A stretch of DNA of 64,000 bases from positions 2,053,001 to 2,117,000 of the forward strand of contig NZ_JAVIZM010000001.1 of assembly GCF_031453555.1 (NCBI RefSeq). Reading direction: 5' to 3'. Below are positions 19,349-28,613 of this stretch, piece by piece. Origin of the DNA: Bacillus sp. SLBN-46. Its GTDB lineage: Bacteria; Bacillota; Bacilli; Bacillales; Cytobacillaceae. Each line of letters begins with the position of its first letter. The stretch's first letter is position 1. Made by a program: the position numbers and the translations under genes. The notes beneath the pieces were generated by a model that saw nothing but the letters and a program-made list of their open reading frames with translations, did no database searches and had not been told where the DNA came from.

Positions 19349-19489
19349 TTATTTCTCTTGTTTCTTTTCCAATTCCATTAGTTTTTGGATTAGAATATGC
19401 TGTGGCATATGCATAAGCTGTTCTAGTGGAACGTTTAACTGCTTAGAAAGTTTGATGGCTGTTTCTGGCGATAATTGTAATGGTTTCAT
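19349..19489 (-). CDS. Small YycC-like protein
   Basis: This is a 46-residue minus-strand gene. Its product starts MKPLQLSPETAIKLSKQLNV and continues PLEQLMHMPQHILIQKLMEL before a Lys/Glu-rich end. The LMHMPQHIL core and PLQ start match, from memory, the YycC-like family of short Bacillus proteins of unknown function. The ATG has a textbook GGAGGAAC site 8 bases upstream, and the frame is free of rare features. Its 5' end is only 40 bases from the divergent glycerophosphodiesterase. The function is unknown. Confidence 0.75.
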   Translation of the reverse strand: MKPLQLSPETAIKLSKQLNVPLEQLMHMPQHILIQKLMELEKKQEK

Positions 19490-19529
19490 TATAAAGTTCC
19501 TCCATTTTTTGAAGTTGGGAAGTGAAAAA

Positions 19530-20258
19530 ATGACACAAATTTTTGCGCATCGTGGTTATTCGGCTTCTTTTGCTGAGAATACAATGGGTGCCTTTTATGA
19601 AGCGGAAAAGGCTGGAGCAGATGGTATAGAACTCGATGTTCAATTAACAAAAGACGGCGAGATTGTCGTTATTCACGATGAAAAAGTGGATAGAACGACA
19701 AGTGGTACTGGATTTGTTAAAGATTTTTTATATAAAGAAATTAGAAATCTAAATGCTAATCATAAGGGTCTTAAAAAAGAACCGATTCCATCCCTAATTG
19801 AAGTACTGGAATGGATGCGAACAAACAAGCTTGTATGTAACATTGAACTAAAGAATGGGTTGATTCCCTATGAAGGAATGGAAGAAAAAGTCGTTCAGCT
19901 TGTTCGAAGGTATGGATTAGCTGATCGAATTATTATTTCCTCCTTTAATCACTATAGTATAGTCTATAGTTACAGGATAGCCCCAGAAATTGAAACAGCA
20001 CCTCTATTTATTGAAGGGATTTATATGCCATGGATTTATTCACAATCGATTAGAGCAAGAGGGATTCACCCTAAACACTCATCGATGTCGGATAATATCA
20101 TCATGAATACTATGGATAACGGGATTGCTGTGAGACCGTATACGGTCAATAAGGACGTAGATATGCACCGTTTCTTTAATATTAATTGCACTGCTATTAT
20201 TACGGATGATCCGGTGAAGGCGCTTCGAATAAGGAAACAATATGAAAAGAGACCGTAA
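19530..20258 (+). CDS. Glycerophosphodiester phosphodiesterase (YqiK-like)
   Basis: Enzymes of this family hydrolyse glycerophosphodiesters to glycerol-3-phosphate and an alcohol. The 242-residue protein has the catalytic HRG motif at the start (FAHRGYSASFAENTMGAF). The metal-binding EL/ED segment follows (GADGIELDVQLTKDGEIVVI, HD), then the central INIELK-like segment CNIELKNG. No signal peptide is seen, so it is probably cytosolic. I use ATG 19530; a frame from 19452 would run antisense through the YycC-like gene and lacks homology. The position matches yqiK of B. subtilis. Confidence 0.9.
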   Translation: MTQIFAHRGYSASFAENTMGAFYEAEKAGADGIELDVQLTKDGEIVVIHDEKVDRTTSGTGFVKDFLYKEIRNLNANHKGLKKEPIPSLIEVLEWMRTNKLVCNIELKNGLIPYEGMEEKVVQLVRRYGLADRIIISSFNHYSIVYSYRIAPEIETAPLFIEGIYMPWIYSQSIRARGIHPKHSSMSDNIIMNTMDNGIAVRPYTVNKDVDMHRFFNINCTAIITDDPVKALRIRKQYEKRP

Positions 20259-20277
20259 CGGCCTCTTTTTTATTTTT
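20245..20277. terminator. Bidirectional terminator between the glycerophosphodiesterase and yqzF
   Basis: AAAAGAG-A-CCG / CGG-C-CTCTTTT with a TAA loop (one mismatch) has a T-run on the plus strand and an A-run upstream. It therefore works for the converging yqzF gene too, and covers both gene ends. Confidence 0.8.
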
Positions 20278-20503
20278 TAAATTTCGTTTGTACTTTATTT
20301 CTTTTACGATCTCTATGGAAGATAAAGCCAGCTACAAATCCTAGACCTCCGATAAAGAAAAGTAAGCCCACGATAAATTGTAGAAGTAAAAATGGAAAGG
20401 GGGCTTGGAGAATACCAAATGTCATATCACGCATTAATTTAATCCCTAAAGCGGCAAAAATTCCTGGAATGACTAAAATAGCAAGGGCGATAATCCGTTT
20501 CAT
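20270..20503 (-). CDS. yqzF: DUF2627 membrane protein YqzF
   Basis: This 77-residue membrane protein is of unknown function. Two hydrophobic helices (about 4-20 and 38-62) flank the conserved segment GIKLMRDMTFGILQAPFPF. The C-terminus is strongly basic (HRDRKRNKVQTKFKK). The sequence matches my memory of B. subtilis YqzF (DUF2627), which likewise sits beside bkdR. The ATG follows AAGGAT. It converges on the glycerophosphodiesterase and shares its terminator. Confidence 0.88.
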   Translation of the reverse strand: MKRIIALAILVIPGIFAALGIKLMRDMTFGILQAPFPFLLLQFIVGLLFFIGGLGFVAGFIFHRDRKRNKVQTKFKK

Positions 20504-20677
20504 ACATAAATCCTTCCAAAGTTTAATTTTAATTGAAGTTCTACCTCATCAAAATATTAGTACATAGATAAAATTTGTCAAGACATGTGTTTGGTAATAA
20601 AATAAAACATGAAGAAAATTGCATGGGTTTGTTAAAATTAAATGAAAAAAATTTCTTTTTTCAAAGGGGTATTAATC

Positions 20678-22750
20678 ATGCAAAACGTGATGATTGTTGG
20701 CGCTGGAAAAGGCGGTACTGCAATCTTAAAAATTCTGAAAGAATCAGAGGTGCTAAGGGTTGCAGTAGTAATTGACCGTAACGAGGATGCACCGGGCATT
20801 TTATTAGCCAAAAAAGAGGGCATTCAAACAGGGACAAGCTGGAAATCATTTATAACAGAGAATATAGATATTATTATCGAAGTGACGGGAAATGACGCGG
20901 TCTTTCAAGAGTTACGAGATACAAAAAATAAGAAGACAGTATTGATTCCGGGGAGCGTGGCTTTCCTAGTTTCACAGCTAATGGAAGAAAAAGAAGAACT
21001 GGTGCAAAAACACCAAAATGAATCGTATCAACAGGAATTGATTTTCAATGCAACTAACGATGGGATGCTTGTAATTGATAATCATGGAAAAGTCATTTTG
21101 TTTAACAAGCGTGCTGAAGAAATAATGGGGGTGAAGAAAGACCAGGCAATTGGCAAGAACGTAGTGGATGTAATCCCTACAACCCGCCTCCCTTTGATTC
21201 TTGAGAGTAGGAGAATAGAGGCAAACCAGGAAATGGTGTTAAGTAATGAAAGAAAAATTATTACGACACGTATTCCGATTATTGAAGAAAACGGAACATT
21301 AATAGGGGCTTTCGCTGTTTTTAAAGATATAACTGAGGTGGTTAATCTAGCGGAAGAAATCACTGATTTAAAGGAAATTCAAACAATGCTTCAAGCCATT
21401 ATTCACTCTAGTGACGATGCCATTTCCGTTGTTGATGAAAATGGACGAGGGATTCTGATCAATCCTGCTTACACTCGTATTACCGGACTAACACAAGAGC
21501 AAGTAATTGGTAAACCTGCGACTGCAGACATTTCTGAAGGAGAAAGTATGCATATGAAGGTACTTCAAACTAGAAGAGCGGTCCGTGGTACCCCAATGAG
21601 AGTTGGCCCAAATAAACGAGAAGTGATTGTAAACGTTGCACCAATTATTGTTAAAGGAAAATTAAAGGGCAGCGTGGGGGTTATCCATGACATGTCTGAA
21701 ATTAAATCCCTGAATCGGGAATTAAATCGGGCTAGACAGTTGATTCGTAAATTGGAGGCAAAATATACCTTCGAGGATATTATCGGTCAATCAGATGAAT
21801 TGATGCTGGCGATTGAGCAAGCGAGGCTTGGAGCAAAAACACCTGCAACAGTCCTCCTAAGAGGAGAGTCAGGGACAGGAAAAGAATTATTCGCCCATGC
21901 TATACATAATGCAAGTGATCGAAAATACAACAAGTTTATTCGTGTGAACTGTGCTGCCATTTCTGAAACATTATTGGAGAGCGAGTTATTTGGTTATGAA
22001 GAAGGTGCTTTTTCTGGGGCGGTAAGAGGTGGAAAAAAAGGCTTTTTTGAAGAAGCGAATAATGGAAGTATTTTTCTTGATGAAATTGGTGAGCTTTCTG
22101 CCAATACACAAGCAAAGCTGTTAAGGGTACTGCAAGAAAATGAAATTACTCGTGTAGGTGGAACGAAGCCTATTTCTATTAATGTCAGAGTCATTGCGGC
22201 CACCAATGTTAATTTAGAAAAAGGTATTGCCACTGGTTCCTTTAGGGAAGACTTATACTATCGTTTGAATCGAATGCCTATTCATATTCCGCCGTTAAGA
22301 AAACGAAAGGAAGAAATTCCTGTTCTCTGTGCGAGGTTAATTCTAAAAATTAATCGTGATTATGGTAGGAATGTTGAAGGAGTTACGCCTGCAGCGTTAT
22401 TTCAGTTAATGGGATATGATTGGCCAGGGAATGTTCGGGAATTAGAAAATATACTTGGCAGAGCTATTATTTTTATGAAATACAATGAGACATTAATTGA
22501 TGTACATCACTTACCTGAATTACAAAATAAAAAAGGTACGGTCCACTCCCAAACAAATTCTAATGACTCTTTCACATTAGAACAATCCTTATCGGATCTA
22601 TTAGAGGATTATGAGGCGAAGATAATCCAACAAACACTTACCCGATTAAATGGCAATAAAACTTTAACGGCAAAAACGTTAGGTTTATCAGTAAGGAATT
22701 TATATTACAAGCTTGATAAATACAACATTGAAAAAAATAGCATGCAATAA
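20678..22750 (+). CDS. bkdR: Sigma-54-dependent activator of the bkd operon, BkdR
   Basis: BkdR is the enhancer-binding protein that activates the sigma-54 promoter of the downstream operon. The 690-residue product has an unusual N-terminal Rossmann-like domain ([14 protein letters not shown], about 1-110) and two PAS domains (about 125-235 and 245-345). The AAA+ domain has Walker A GESGTGKE and DEIGELS. A C-terminal Fis-type HTH ([20 protein letters not shown]) ends the protein. The sigma-54-contact loop reads GAFSGA (443-448) instead of GAFTGA. ATG 20678 follows AAAGGGG; the frame from 20642 is not used. Confidence 0.95.
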   Translation: MQNVMIVGAGKGGTAILKILKESEVLRVAVVIDRNEDAPGILLAKKEGIQTGTSWKSFITENIDIIIEVTGNDAVFQELRDTKNKKTVLIPGSVAFLVSQLMEEKEELVQKHQNESYQQELIFNATNDGMLVIDNHGKVILFNKRAEEIMGVKKDQAIGKNVVDVIPTTRLPLILESRRIEANQEMVLSNERKIITTRIPIIEENGTLIGAFAVFKDITEVVNLAEEITDLKEIQTMLQAIIHSSDDAISVVDENGRGILINPAYTRITGLTQEQVIGKPATADISEGESMHMKVLQTRRAVRGTPMRVGPNKREVIVNVAPIIVKGKLKGSVGVIHDMSEIKSLNRELNRARQLIRKLEAKYTFEDIIGQSDELMLAIEQARLGAKTPATVLLRGESGTGKELFAHAIHNASDRKYNKFIRVNCAAISETLLESELFGYEEGAFSGAVRGGKKGFFEEANNGSIFLDEIGELSANTQAKLLRVLQENEITRVGGTKPISINVRVIAATNVNLEKGIATGSFREDLYYRLNRMPIHIPPLRKRKEEIPVLCARLILKINRDYGRNVEGVTPAALFQLMGYDWPGNVRELENILGRAIIFMKYNETLIDVHHLPELQNKKGTVHSQTNSNDSFTLEQSLSDLLEDYEAKIIQQTLTRLNGNKTLTAKTLGLSVRNLYYKLDKYNIEKNSMQ

Positions 22751-22774
22751 TTTTCATGGTATGAAAATTATTGC
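22744..22774. repeat. Perfect 14-bp inverted repeat, candidate BkdR enhancer site
   Basis: GCAATAATTTTCAT and its exact complement are separated by GGT; the left arm includes the bkdR stop codon. No T-run follows, so it is a poor terminator. Its centre is about 60 bases upstream of the -24 element, which fits an upstream activating sequence. The arms contain AATTTTC and GAAAATT, which also resemble CodY half-sites. Confidence 0.6.
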
Positions 22775-22816
22775 AGAGTGCTTTTAAGTAAAATGAAGCG
22801 TTTTCATATTTAAAAG

Positions 22817-22834
22817 TTGGCACGAAACTTGCAT
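22817..22834 (+). promoter_or_regulatory. Sigma-54 promoter of ptb-bcd-buk-lpdV-bkdAA-bkdAB-bkdB
   Basis: TTGGCACGAAACTTGCAT matches the -24/-12 consensus, with GG at 22819-22820 and GC at 22831-22832 at the required spacing. It lies 48 bases upstream of the ptb start and directly after bkdR. In B. subtilis this operon is transcribed by SigL with BkdR. A short palindrome, ATGAA-N5-TTCAT at 22793-22807, is immediately upstream. Confidence 0.93.
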
Positions 22835-22881
22835 ATTAATAAGATGGAGTTGCAGGAAAAGGAGAAAGGGTTGATAACAAC

Positions 22882-23787
22882 TTGTTGCTAGACTCATTAA
22901 TTGAAAAAGCAACCCGGGAAGGCACTAATACGGTTGCAGTTGCTGCCGCAGAGGATGTAGAGGTAATTGAAGCGATTTTAGATGCAGTCAATCGAAACCT
23001 CGCTCGTTTTATCCTGTTCGGAGACCAAAATAAAATAAAATCTTTACTAGAAATGAAAAAGTATGATGATCGGGGAAATAACTCATTAAAAATCGTTCAT
23101 ACAAATTCAACAATGGATTCAGCAGCATTAGCTGTTAAGGCTGTCTTTCAAAAAGAAGCCGATGTTTTGATGAAAGGGAATCTCCCTACTAATTTCATTT
23201 TAAAAGCTGTCTTAAATAAGGAATTTGGCTTAAGAACGGGAAATGTGCTATCACATGTTGCTTTTTTTGAAATTCCAGGATATGAGCGGTTTACCATTGT
23301 TACCGATGCTGCTATGAATATTACACCTGATCTCCAACAAAAAGCACAAATTATTAATAACGCTGTTTCTTTAGCAAAATGTATAGGAATTGAAACACCA
23401 AAAGTTGCTCCATTAGCTGCTGTAGAAGTGGTAAATCCTTCGATGCAGGCAACAGTTGACGCAGCCTCACTAACCATGATGAATAAGCGTGGTCAAATTT
23501 CTGGCTGCATCGTTGATGGCCCTCTTGCCTTAGATAATGCAGTTTCGGTATCAGCGGCAGAACATAAAGGAATCCAGAGTGAAGTAGCCGGCAACGCTGA
23601 TATTCTGTTGGTTCCGACAATTGAGGTTGGTAATGTATTATATAAATCATTAATTTATTTTGCTAAAGCGAAGGTGGGGGCTGTTATTGCTGGGGCTAAG
23701 GCGCCAATTGTTTTAACATCACGAGCAGACTCAGCAGAAAGTAAGCTTTATTCACTCGCATTAGCGTTATGTTGTGTTGAAAAATAG
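22882..23787 (+). CDS. ptb: Phosphate butyryltransferase
   Basis: Ptb converts butyryl-CoA, and here probably isobutyryl-, isovaleryl- and 2-methylbutyryl-CoA, plus phosphate to the acyl phosphate. Butyrate kinase (buk) then uses that for ATP. The 301-residue protein has the PTA/PTB family segments ADVLMKGNLPTNFILKAVLN, FTIVTDAAMNITPDL and GCIVDGPLALDNAVS. It ends with GAKAPIVLTSRADSAESK. The start is TTG 22882, 11 bases after a GAGAAAGGG site; other nearby starts are out of frame or stop. It is the first gene of the operon. Confidence 0.94.
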   Translation: MLLDSLIEKATREGTNTVAVAAAEDVEVIEAILDAVNRNLARFILFGDQNKIKSLLEMKKYDDRGNNSLKIVHTNSTMDSAALAVKAVFQKEADVLMKGNLPTNFILKAVLNKEFGLRTGNVLSHVAFFEIPGYERFTIVTDAAMNITPDLQQKAQIINNAVSLAKCIGIETPKVAPLAAVEVVNPSMQATVDAASLTMMNKRGQISGCIVDGPLALDNAVSVSAAEHKGIQSEVAGNADILLVPTIEVGNVLYKSLIYFAKAKVGAVIAGAKAPIVLTSRADSAESKLYSLALALCCVEK

Positions 23788-23818
23788 AGATTCTTAAAAT
23801 TCGAGGAGGAATACGAAC

Positions 23819-24922
23819 ATGGAAATTTTCAAGTATTTAGAGACTTATGATTATGAGCAAGTGGTGTTTTGCCAAGATAAACAATCTGGGTTAAAAGCAA
23901 TTATTGCCATTCATGATACTACACTTGGACCTGCTTTGGGTGGAACACGTATGTGGACATATGAGTCAGAGGATGCAGCAATTGAAGATGCACTTCGATT
24001 AGCAAAAGGGATGACTTATAAAAATGCTGCGGCAGGATTAAATCTTGGTGGAGGAAAAACAGTTATCATTGGTGATCCTCGAAAAGATAAGAACGAAGAA
24101 ATGTTCCGAGCTTTTGGACGTTACATTCAGGGGCTAAATGGAAGATATATTACTGCCGAAGATGTTGGTACAACAGTTGCTGATATGGATTTAATTCATG
24201 AAGAGACAGATTATGTTACAGGTATCTCGCCAGCATTTGGTTCTTCAGGTAACCCATCACCTGTAACTGCTTATGGTGTATATAGAGGAATGAAAGCAGC
24301 AGCAAAAGCAGCTTTCGATTCAGATTCTCTTGAAGGAAAAGTAATTGCCGTACAGGGTGTTGGGAATGTCGCTTACAACCTATGCCGCCACTTGCACGAA
24401 GAAGGGGCAAAGTTAATTGTAACTGATATTAACAAAGAAGCAGTTCAACGTGCGGTTGAAGAATTTGGAGCACGTGCCGTTGATCCTAATGAAATTTATA
24501 GTGTTGAATGTGATATCTATGCACCATGTGCATTAGGTGCAACAATCAATGACGATACAATTCCACAATTAAAAGCGAAAGTAATTGCTGGAGCTGCAAA
24601 CAATCAATTAAAAGAAACTCGTCATGGTGATCTTATTCATGAAATGGGCATTATTTATGCACCTGACTATGTAATCAATGCGGGTGGAGTCATTAACGTT
24701 GCAGATGAACTTTATGGATATAACCGTGAACGGGCATTAAAGAAAGTCGAGCAGCTTTATACAAGTATTGAAAAGGTAATCGAAATCTCCAAACGTGATG
24801 GTATTCCAACCTATCTGGCTGCCGATCGTATGGTTGAAGAGAGAATTGAAAGAATGCGTAATTCAAGAAGCCAGTTCCTTCAGAACGGACATCACATTTT
24901 AAGTCGCAGAATTTCAAGATAA
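23819..24922 (+). CDS. bcd: Leucine dehydrogenase
   Basis: Bcd oxidatively deaminates Leu, Ile and Val to branched keto acids with NAD. The 367-residue Glu/Leu/Phe/Val dehydrogenase has the Gly-rich segment [11 protein letters not shown] and the catalytic lysine in [18 protein letters not shown]. The NAD-binding motif is [12 protein letters not shown]. It uses ATG after CGAGGAGG, 31 bases after ptb. It supplies the substrates of the Bkd complex encoded downstream. Confidence 0.96.
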   Translation: MEIFKYLETYDYEQVVFCQDKQSGLKAIIAIHDTTLGPALGGTRMWTYESEDAAIEDALRLAKGMTYKNAAAGLNLGGGKTVIIGDPRKDKNEEMFRAFGRYIQGLNGRYITAEDVGTTVADMDLIHEETDYVTGISPAFGSSGNPSPVTAYGVYRGMKAAAKAAFDSDSLEGKVIAVQGVGNVAYNLCRHLHEEGAKLIVTDINKEAVQRAVEEFGARAVDPNEIYSVECDIYAPCALGATINDDTIPQLKAKVIAGAANNQLKETRHGDLIHEMGIIYAPDYVINAGGVINVADELYGYNRERALKKVEQLYTSIEKVIEISKRDGIPTYLAADRMVEERIERMRNSRSQFLQNGHHILSRRISR

Positions 24923-24952
24923 ACACATTTGTGGAATAAGATTAGGGGCAGA

Positions 24953-24975
24953 ACGCTGAATACGATATTCAGCGT
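24953..24975 (+). terminator. Intra-operon hairpin between bcd and buk
   Basis: ACGCTGAATA and its perfect complement flank a 3-base CGA loop; the following bases (CTTTGCCTTT) are only moderately T-rich. It lies in the 92-base bcd-buk gap. It may act as a partial terminator or RNA-stability element that sets relative expression of ptb-bcd and the distal genes. Confidence 0.4.
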
Positions 24976-25014
24976 CTTTGCCTTTAGATAGATGTCTAAA
25001 ATGGAGGTAACAAC

Positions 25015-26118
25015 GTGCTAGATAAAGAATATCGAATTCTCATTATCAACCCAGGCTCAACATCCACTAAGATCGGAGTCTTCGATAACGAAGTTTCAAT
25101 TTTTGAAAAAACCATTCGTCATGATGCAGAAGAAATTAATTCCTATACTAATATTATTGATCAATATGAATTTAGAAAAAACACGATTTTGGAAACACTG
25201 GATAAAGAAGGAATAAATATCTCTAAATTATCCGCCGTTTGCGGTCGTGGTGGATTGCTTCGCCCTATTGAAGGGGGCACCTATGCTGTTAATGATCGAA
25301 TGCTTGAAGACCTGCGGGCTGGTTTTTCAGGTCAGCATGCATCAAACTTGGGTGGAATTATTGCCTATGAAATTGCATCAGGATTAAATATTCCATCCTT
25401 TATTGTAGATCCTGTTGTTGTAGATGAACTCGATCAGATTGCTAGAATTTCCGGCTTCTCATTGATTGAAAGAAAGAGTATTTTTCATGCGTTAAATCAA
25501 AAAGCAGTCGCTCGAAGAGTAGCAAAGGATCTTGGGAAAAAGTACACAGATTTGAACTTAATAGTTACCCATATGGGAGGCGGTATCACCGTTGGCATAC
25601 ATAAACAGGGGAGAGTAGTTGATGTGAACAACGGTCTACACGGGGATGGGCCATTTAGTCCAGAACGTGCCGGAACAGTGCCTGCAGGTGATTTAATTGC
25701 GCTTTGTTTCTCAGGAGAACATTATCGTGAAGAGATAATGAAAAAACTTGTTGGGCAGGGTGGCTTAGTAGGCTACCTTGGAACAAACGATGCAATAAAG
25801 GTAGAACAGCGAATTGAAGCTGGAGACCAAGAGGCGAAGTTGGTTTATGATGCTATGGCCTATCAAGTGGCAAAAGAGATCGGTGCCGCAAGTGCAGTAC
25901 TATCAGGAAAAGTAGATGCAATTATTTTAACGGGCGGTCTTGCATATGGAAAAGGCTTTGTGAAATCTATCACCGATCGGATTAATTGGATTGCGGACGT
26001 CATTGTCCAACCAGGTGAGAATGAACTCCAAGCGCTTGCAGAAGGAGCCCTTCGAGTCCTTCGCGGAGAAGAAGAAGTGAAAACGTACCCAGGAAATTTT
26101 TCAACTGCAAAAATCTAG
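25015..26118 (+). CDS. buk: Branched-chain fatty acid (butyrate) kinase
   Basis: Buk transfers phosphate from the acyl phosphate made by Ptb to ADP. The 367-residue acetokinase-family protein has the N-terminal phosphate motif [13 protein letters not shown]. It also has [18 protein letters not shown] and the ADP-binding [10 protein letters not shown]. The GTG start follows ATGGAGGT. Together with ptb it can turn branched acyl-CoAs into free branched acids while making ATP, or run in reverse to supply primers for branched fatty acids. Confidence 0.94.
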   Translation: MLDKEYRILIINPGSTSTKIGVFDNEVSIFEKTIRHDAEEINSYTNIIDQYEFRKNTILETLDKEGINISKLSAVCGRGGLLRPIEGGTYAVNDRMLEDLRAGFSGQHASNLGGIIAYEIASGLNIPSFIVDPVVVDELDQIARISGFSLIERKSIFHALNQKAVARRVAKDLGKKYTDLNLIVTHMGGGITVGIHKQGRVVDVNNGLHGDGPFSPERAGTVPAGDLIALCFSGEHYREEIMKKLVGQGGLVGYLGTNDAIKVEQRIEAGDQEAKLVYDAMAYQVAKEIGAASAVLSGKVDAIILTGGLAYGKGFVKSITDRINWIADVIVQPGENELQALAEGALRVLRGEEEVKTYPGNFSTAKI

Positions 26119-26140
26119 GGAAAATGGGGAGGAAATACAA

Positions 26141-27562
26141 TTGGCACAAGAATACGATTTAGTCATTCTTGGCGGGGGAACTGGCGGTTATGTTGCTGCC
26201 ATTCGCGCCTCACAGCTCGGACTAAAAACAGCTATAGTAGAAAAAGGGAAGCTTGGTGGGACTTGTCTGCATCAAGGGTGTATCCCTAGTAAGGCACTAC
26301 TTCGCAGCGCAGAAGTCTTTGCTACAGCCAAACATAGCGAAAACTTTGGAGTAGTTACTGGCGATGTGTCTGTTGATTTTGGAAGAGTACAGGAAAGAAA
26401 AAATAAAATTATTGACCAGCTTCATAAAGGTGTTCAACATCTAATGAAACAAGGCAAAATTGATGTTTTTCATGGAATTGGCCGCATCTTAGGTCCATCT
26501 ATTTTTTCACCAATGCCTGGAACGATTTCAGTTGAGATGAACAATGGTGACGACAATGAAATGTTACTTCCTAAAAACGTGATTGTAGCAACTGGTTCAA
26601 GACCTAGAACACTTCCAGGACTTGAAATTGATGGAGAATATGTAATGTCTTCAGATGAAGCGCTACAGCTTGAAGCACTTCCAAGTTCAATTGTTATTGT
26701 CGGCGGCGGTGTCATCGGCATTGAATGGGCATCCATGCTTTCTGATTTCGGAGTAGAAGTGACGGTTATTGAGTATGCTGATCGAATTATTCCGACTGAA
26801 GATAAAGAAATCTCCAAAGAGATGCAACGTTTAATGAAGAAAAAAGGAGTTAAACTGGTAACTAGTGCGAAGGTACTTCCAAAAACACTTGTAAAGGATA
26901 ATGGTGTGCGCATAAGCGCTGAAGTGAAAGGTGAACAGAAGGAATTTAAGGCTGAAAAACTTCTTGTATCTGTGGGACGTCAAGCGAATACTGAAGGAAT
27001 CGGGCTTGAGAATACCGAAATTCAAGTTGAAAAAGGCTTTGTTGTTACAAATGAATTTTTCCAAACAAAGGAATCACATATTTATGCCATTGGTGATGTA
27101 ATTGGTGGTTTACAGTTAGCACACGTTGCTTCTCACGAGGGTATAGTTGCTGTTGAGCATATCGCTGGCAAGGACCCGTCACCATTTGACTATAATCTAG
27201 TTTCAAGATGTATTTACAGTAATCCAGAGGTTTCTAGTGTAGGAATAACAGAGGAACAAGCAAAGGAAAAGGGGCATAAAGTGAAAATTGGAAAGTTTTC
27301 CTTTAAGGCGATTGGGAAGGCTCTTGTTTTTGGAGAATCAGATGGATTTGTGAAAATTGTTGCTGATGAAGAGACCAATGATATTCTAGGGGTGCATATG
27401 ATTGGTCCACATGTGACTGATATGATTTCTGAGGCAGGACTCGCCATGGTATTAGATGCGACACCATGGGAAATTGCTCATACCATTCATCCACATCCAA
27501 GTCTTTCAGAGGCAATTGGTGAAGCCGCACTAGCGGTTGATGGGAAGGCAATACATTCATAA
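26141..27562 (+). CDS. lpdV: Dihydrolipoyl dehydrogenase (E3) of the branched-chain keto-acid complex
   Basis: E3 reoxidises the lipoyl groups of BkdB, passing electrons through FAD to NAD. The 473-residue protein has the FAD motif VILGGGTGGYVAAIRASQLG and the redox disulfide GGTCLHQGCIPSK. The second Rossmann motif is VGGGVIGIEWAS, and AIGDV binds FAD. The C-terminal dimer domain has the catalytic His in HIHPHPSLSEA-like ATPWEIAHTIHPHPSLSEA. It uses TTG 26141 after GGGGAGGAA, 22 bases after buk. Confidence 0.96.
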   Translation: MAQEYDLVILGGGTGGYVAAIRASQLGLKTAIVEKGKLGGTCLHQGCIPSKALLRSAEVFATAKHSENFGVVTGDVSVDFGRVQERKNKIIDQLHKGVQHLMKQGKIDVFHGIGRILGPSIFSPMPGTISVEMNNGDDNEMLLPKNVIVATGSRPRTLPGLEIDGEYVMSSDEALQLEALPSSIVIVGGGVIGIEWASMLSDFGVEVTVIEYADRIIPTEDKEISKEMQRLMKKKGVKLVTSAKVLPKTLVKDNGVRISAEVKGEQKEFKAEKLLVSVGRQANTEGIGLENTEIQVEKGFVVTNEFFQTKESHIYAIGDVIGGLQLAHVASHEGIVAVEHIAGKDPSPFDYNLVSRCIYSNPEVSSVGITEEQAKEKGHKVKIGKFSFKAIGKALVFGESDGFVKIVADEETNDILGVHMIGPHVTDMISEAGLAMVLDATPWEIAHTIHPHPSLSEAIGEAALAVDGKAIHS

Positions 27563-27605
27563 GTAAGGTAAGGTTATTAGCGAACAAATGGGAGGTAAGA
27601 AATAA

Positions 27606-28601
27606 ATGACTGAAAATCGTCATGAAGCTTTAGGATTAAGCGATGGAAAAGTTTTAGAAATGTATGAAACAATGCTTCTAGCCCGTCGTATTGATGAACG
27701 GATGTGGTTATTGAATCGTGCTGGTAAAATACCATTTGTCATCTCATGTCAAGGACAGGAAGCAGCACAAGTAGGAGCTGCATTTGCACTCGATCGAGAA
27801 AAGGATTATGTTCTTCCATATTATCGGGATATGGGTGTAGTGTTAACGTTTGGTATGACACCAAGAGAACTAATGCTTTCAGGGTTTGCGAAAGCGGAGG
27901 ATCCAAATTCAGGCGGACGACAAATGCCAGGTCACTTTGGGCAAAAGAAGAACCGAATTGTAACAGGATCTTCTCCAGTTACTACCCAGGTTCCACATGC
28001 AGTAGGAATTGCACTTGCAGGGAAAATGGAAAGAAAAGATCTAGTTACGTTTGTAACCTTTGGGGAAGGGTCATCCAACCAAGGTGACTTCCATGAAGGG
28101 GCTAACTTTGCAGGCGTGCATAAACTTCCAGTCATTTTCATGTGTGAAAATAATAAATACGCAATTTCTGTTCCAATTGAAAAACAATTAGCATGTGAAA
28201 AGGTATCTGACCGTGCGATTGGGTATGGTATGCCAGGAATCACTGTTGACGGAAATGATCCATTAGAAGTTTATAAAGCAGTGAAAGAGGCTGCCGATCG
28301 TGGCCGTCGTGGAGAAGGGCCAACGCTTGTTGAAACAGTTTCTTACCGTCTTACCCCACACTCATCTGATGATGATGACCGTTCTTACCGAGCACCTGAT
28401 GAAGTAGCAAAAGCAAAAACGCAAGATCCGATTATTACATTTGGTGCGTATTTAAAGGAAACAGGTATCTTGAATGATGAGTTGGAAAAAGAAATAAACG
28501 ACCGCGTGATGAAGCTGGTGAATGAAGCTACAGATTATGCTGAAAATGCGCCATATGCTGCACCAGAAGAAGCGTTGAAGTTTGTTTATGCACAGGAGTA
28601 A
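27606..28601 (+). CDS. bkdAA: Branched-chain 2-oxo acid dehydrogenase E1 alpha subunit
   Basis: E1 alpha decarboxylates branched 2-oxo acids with thiamine diphosphate. The 331-residue protein has the early segment RRIDERMWLLNRAGKIPF, the family motif SCQGQEAAQVG and the ThDP-binding region TFGEGSSNQGDFHEG. The phosphorylation-loop-like segment is YRLTPHSSDDDDRSYR. The ATG follows GGGAGG. bkdAB follows 12 bases later; the two subunits form the alpha2beta2 E1 enzyme. Confidence 0.96.
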   Translation: MTENRHEALGLSDGKVLEMYETMLLARRIDERMWLLNRAGKIPFVISCQGQEAAQVGAAFALDREKDYVLPYYRDMGVVLTFGMTPRELMLSGFAKAEDPNSGGRQMPGHFGQKKNRIVTGSSPVTTQVPHAVGIALAGKMERKDLVTFVTFGEGSSNQGDFHEGANFAGVHKLPVIFMCENNKYAISVPIEKQLACEKVSDRAIGYGMPGITVDGNDPLEVYKAVKEAADRGRRGEGPTLVETVSYRLTPHSSDDDDRSYRAPDEVAKAKTQDPIITFGAYLKETGILNDELEKEINDRVMKLVNEATDYAENAPYAAPEEALKFVYAQE

Positions 28602-28613
28602 GGGGGATATAAC

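Noticed and set aside
22793..22807. cre-like CcpA site (TGAAGCGTTTTCA) before the bkd promoter
   Set aside because: It is one base shorter than the 14-base cre consensus, so I keep it only as a palindrome.
26470..26913. 147-codon minus-strand frame opposite lpdV
   Set aside because: It lies entirely within a conserved enzyme gene and shows no motif of its own.
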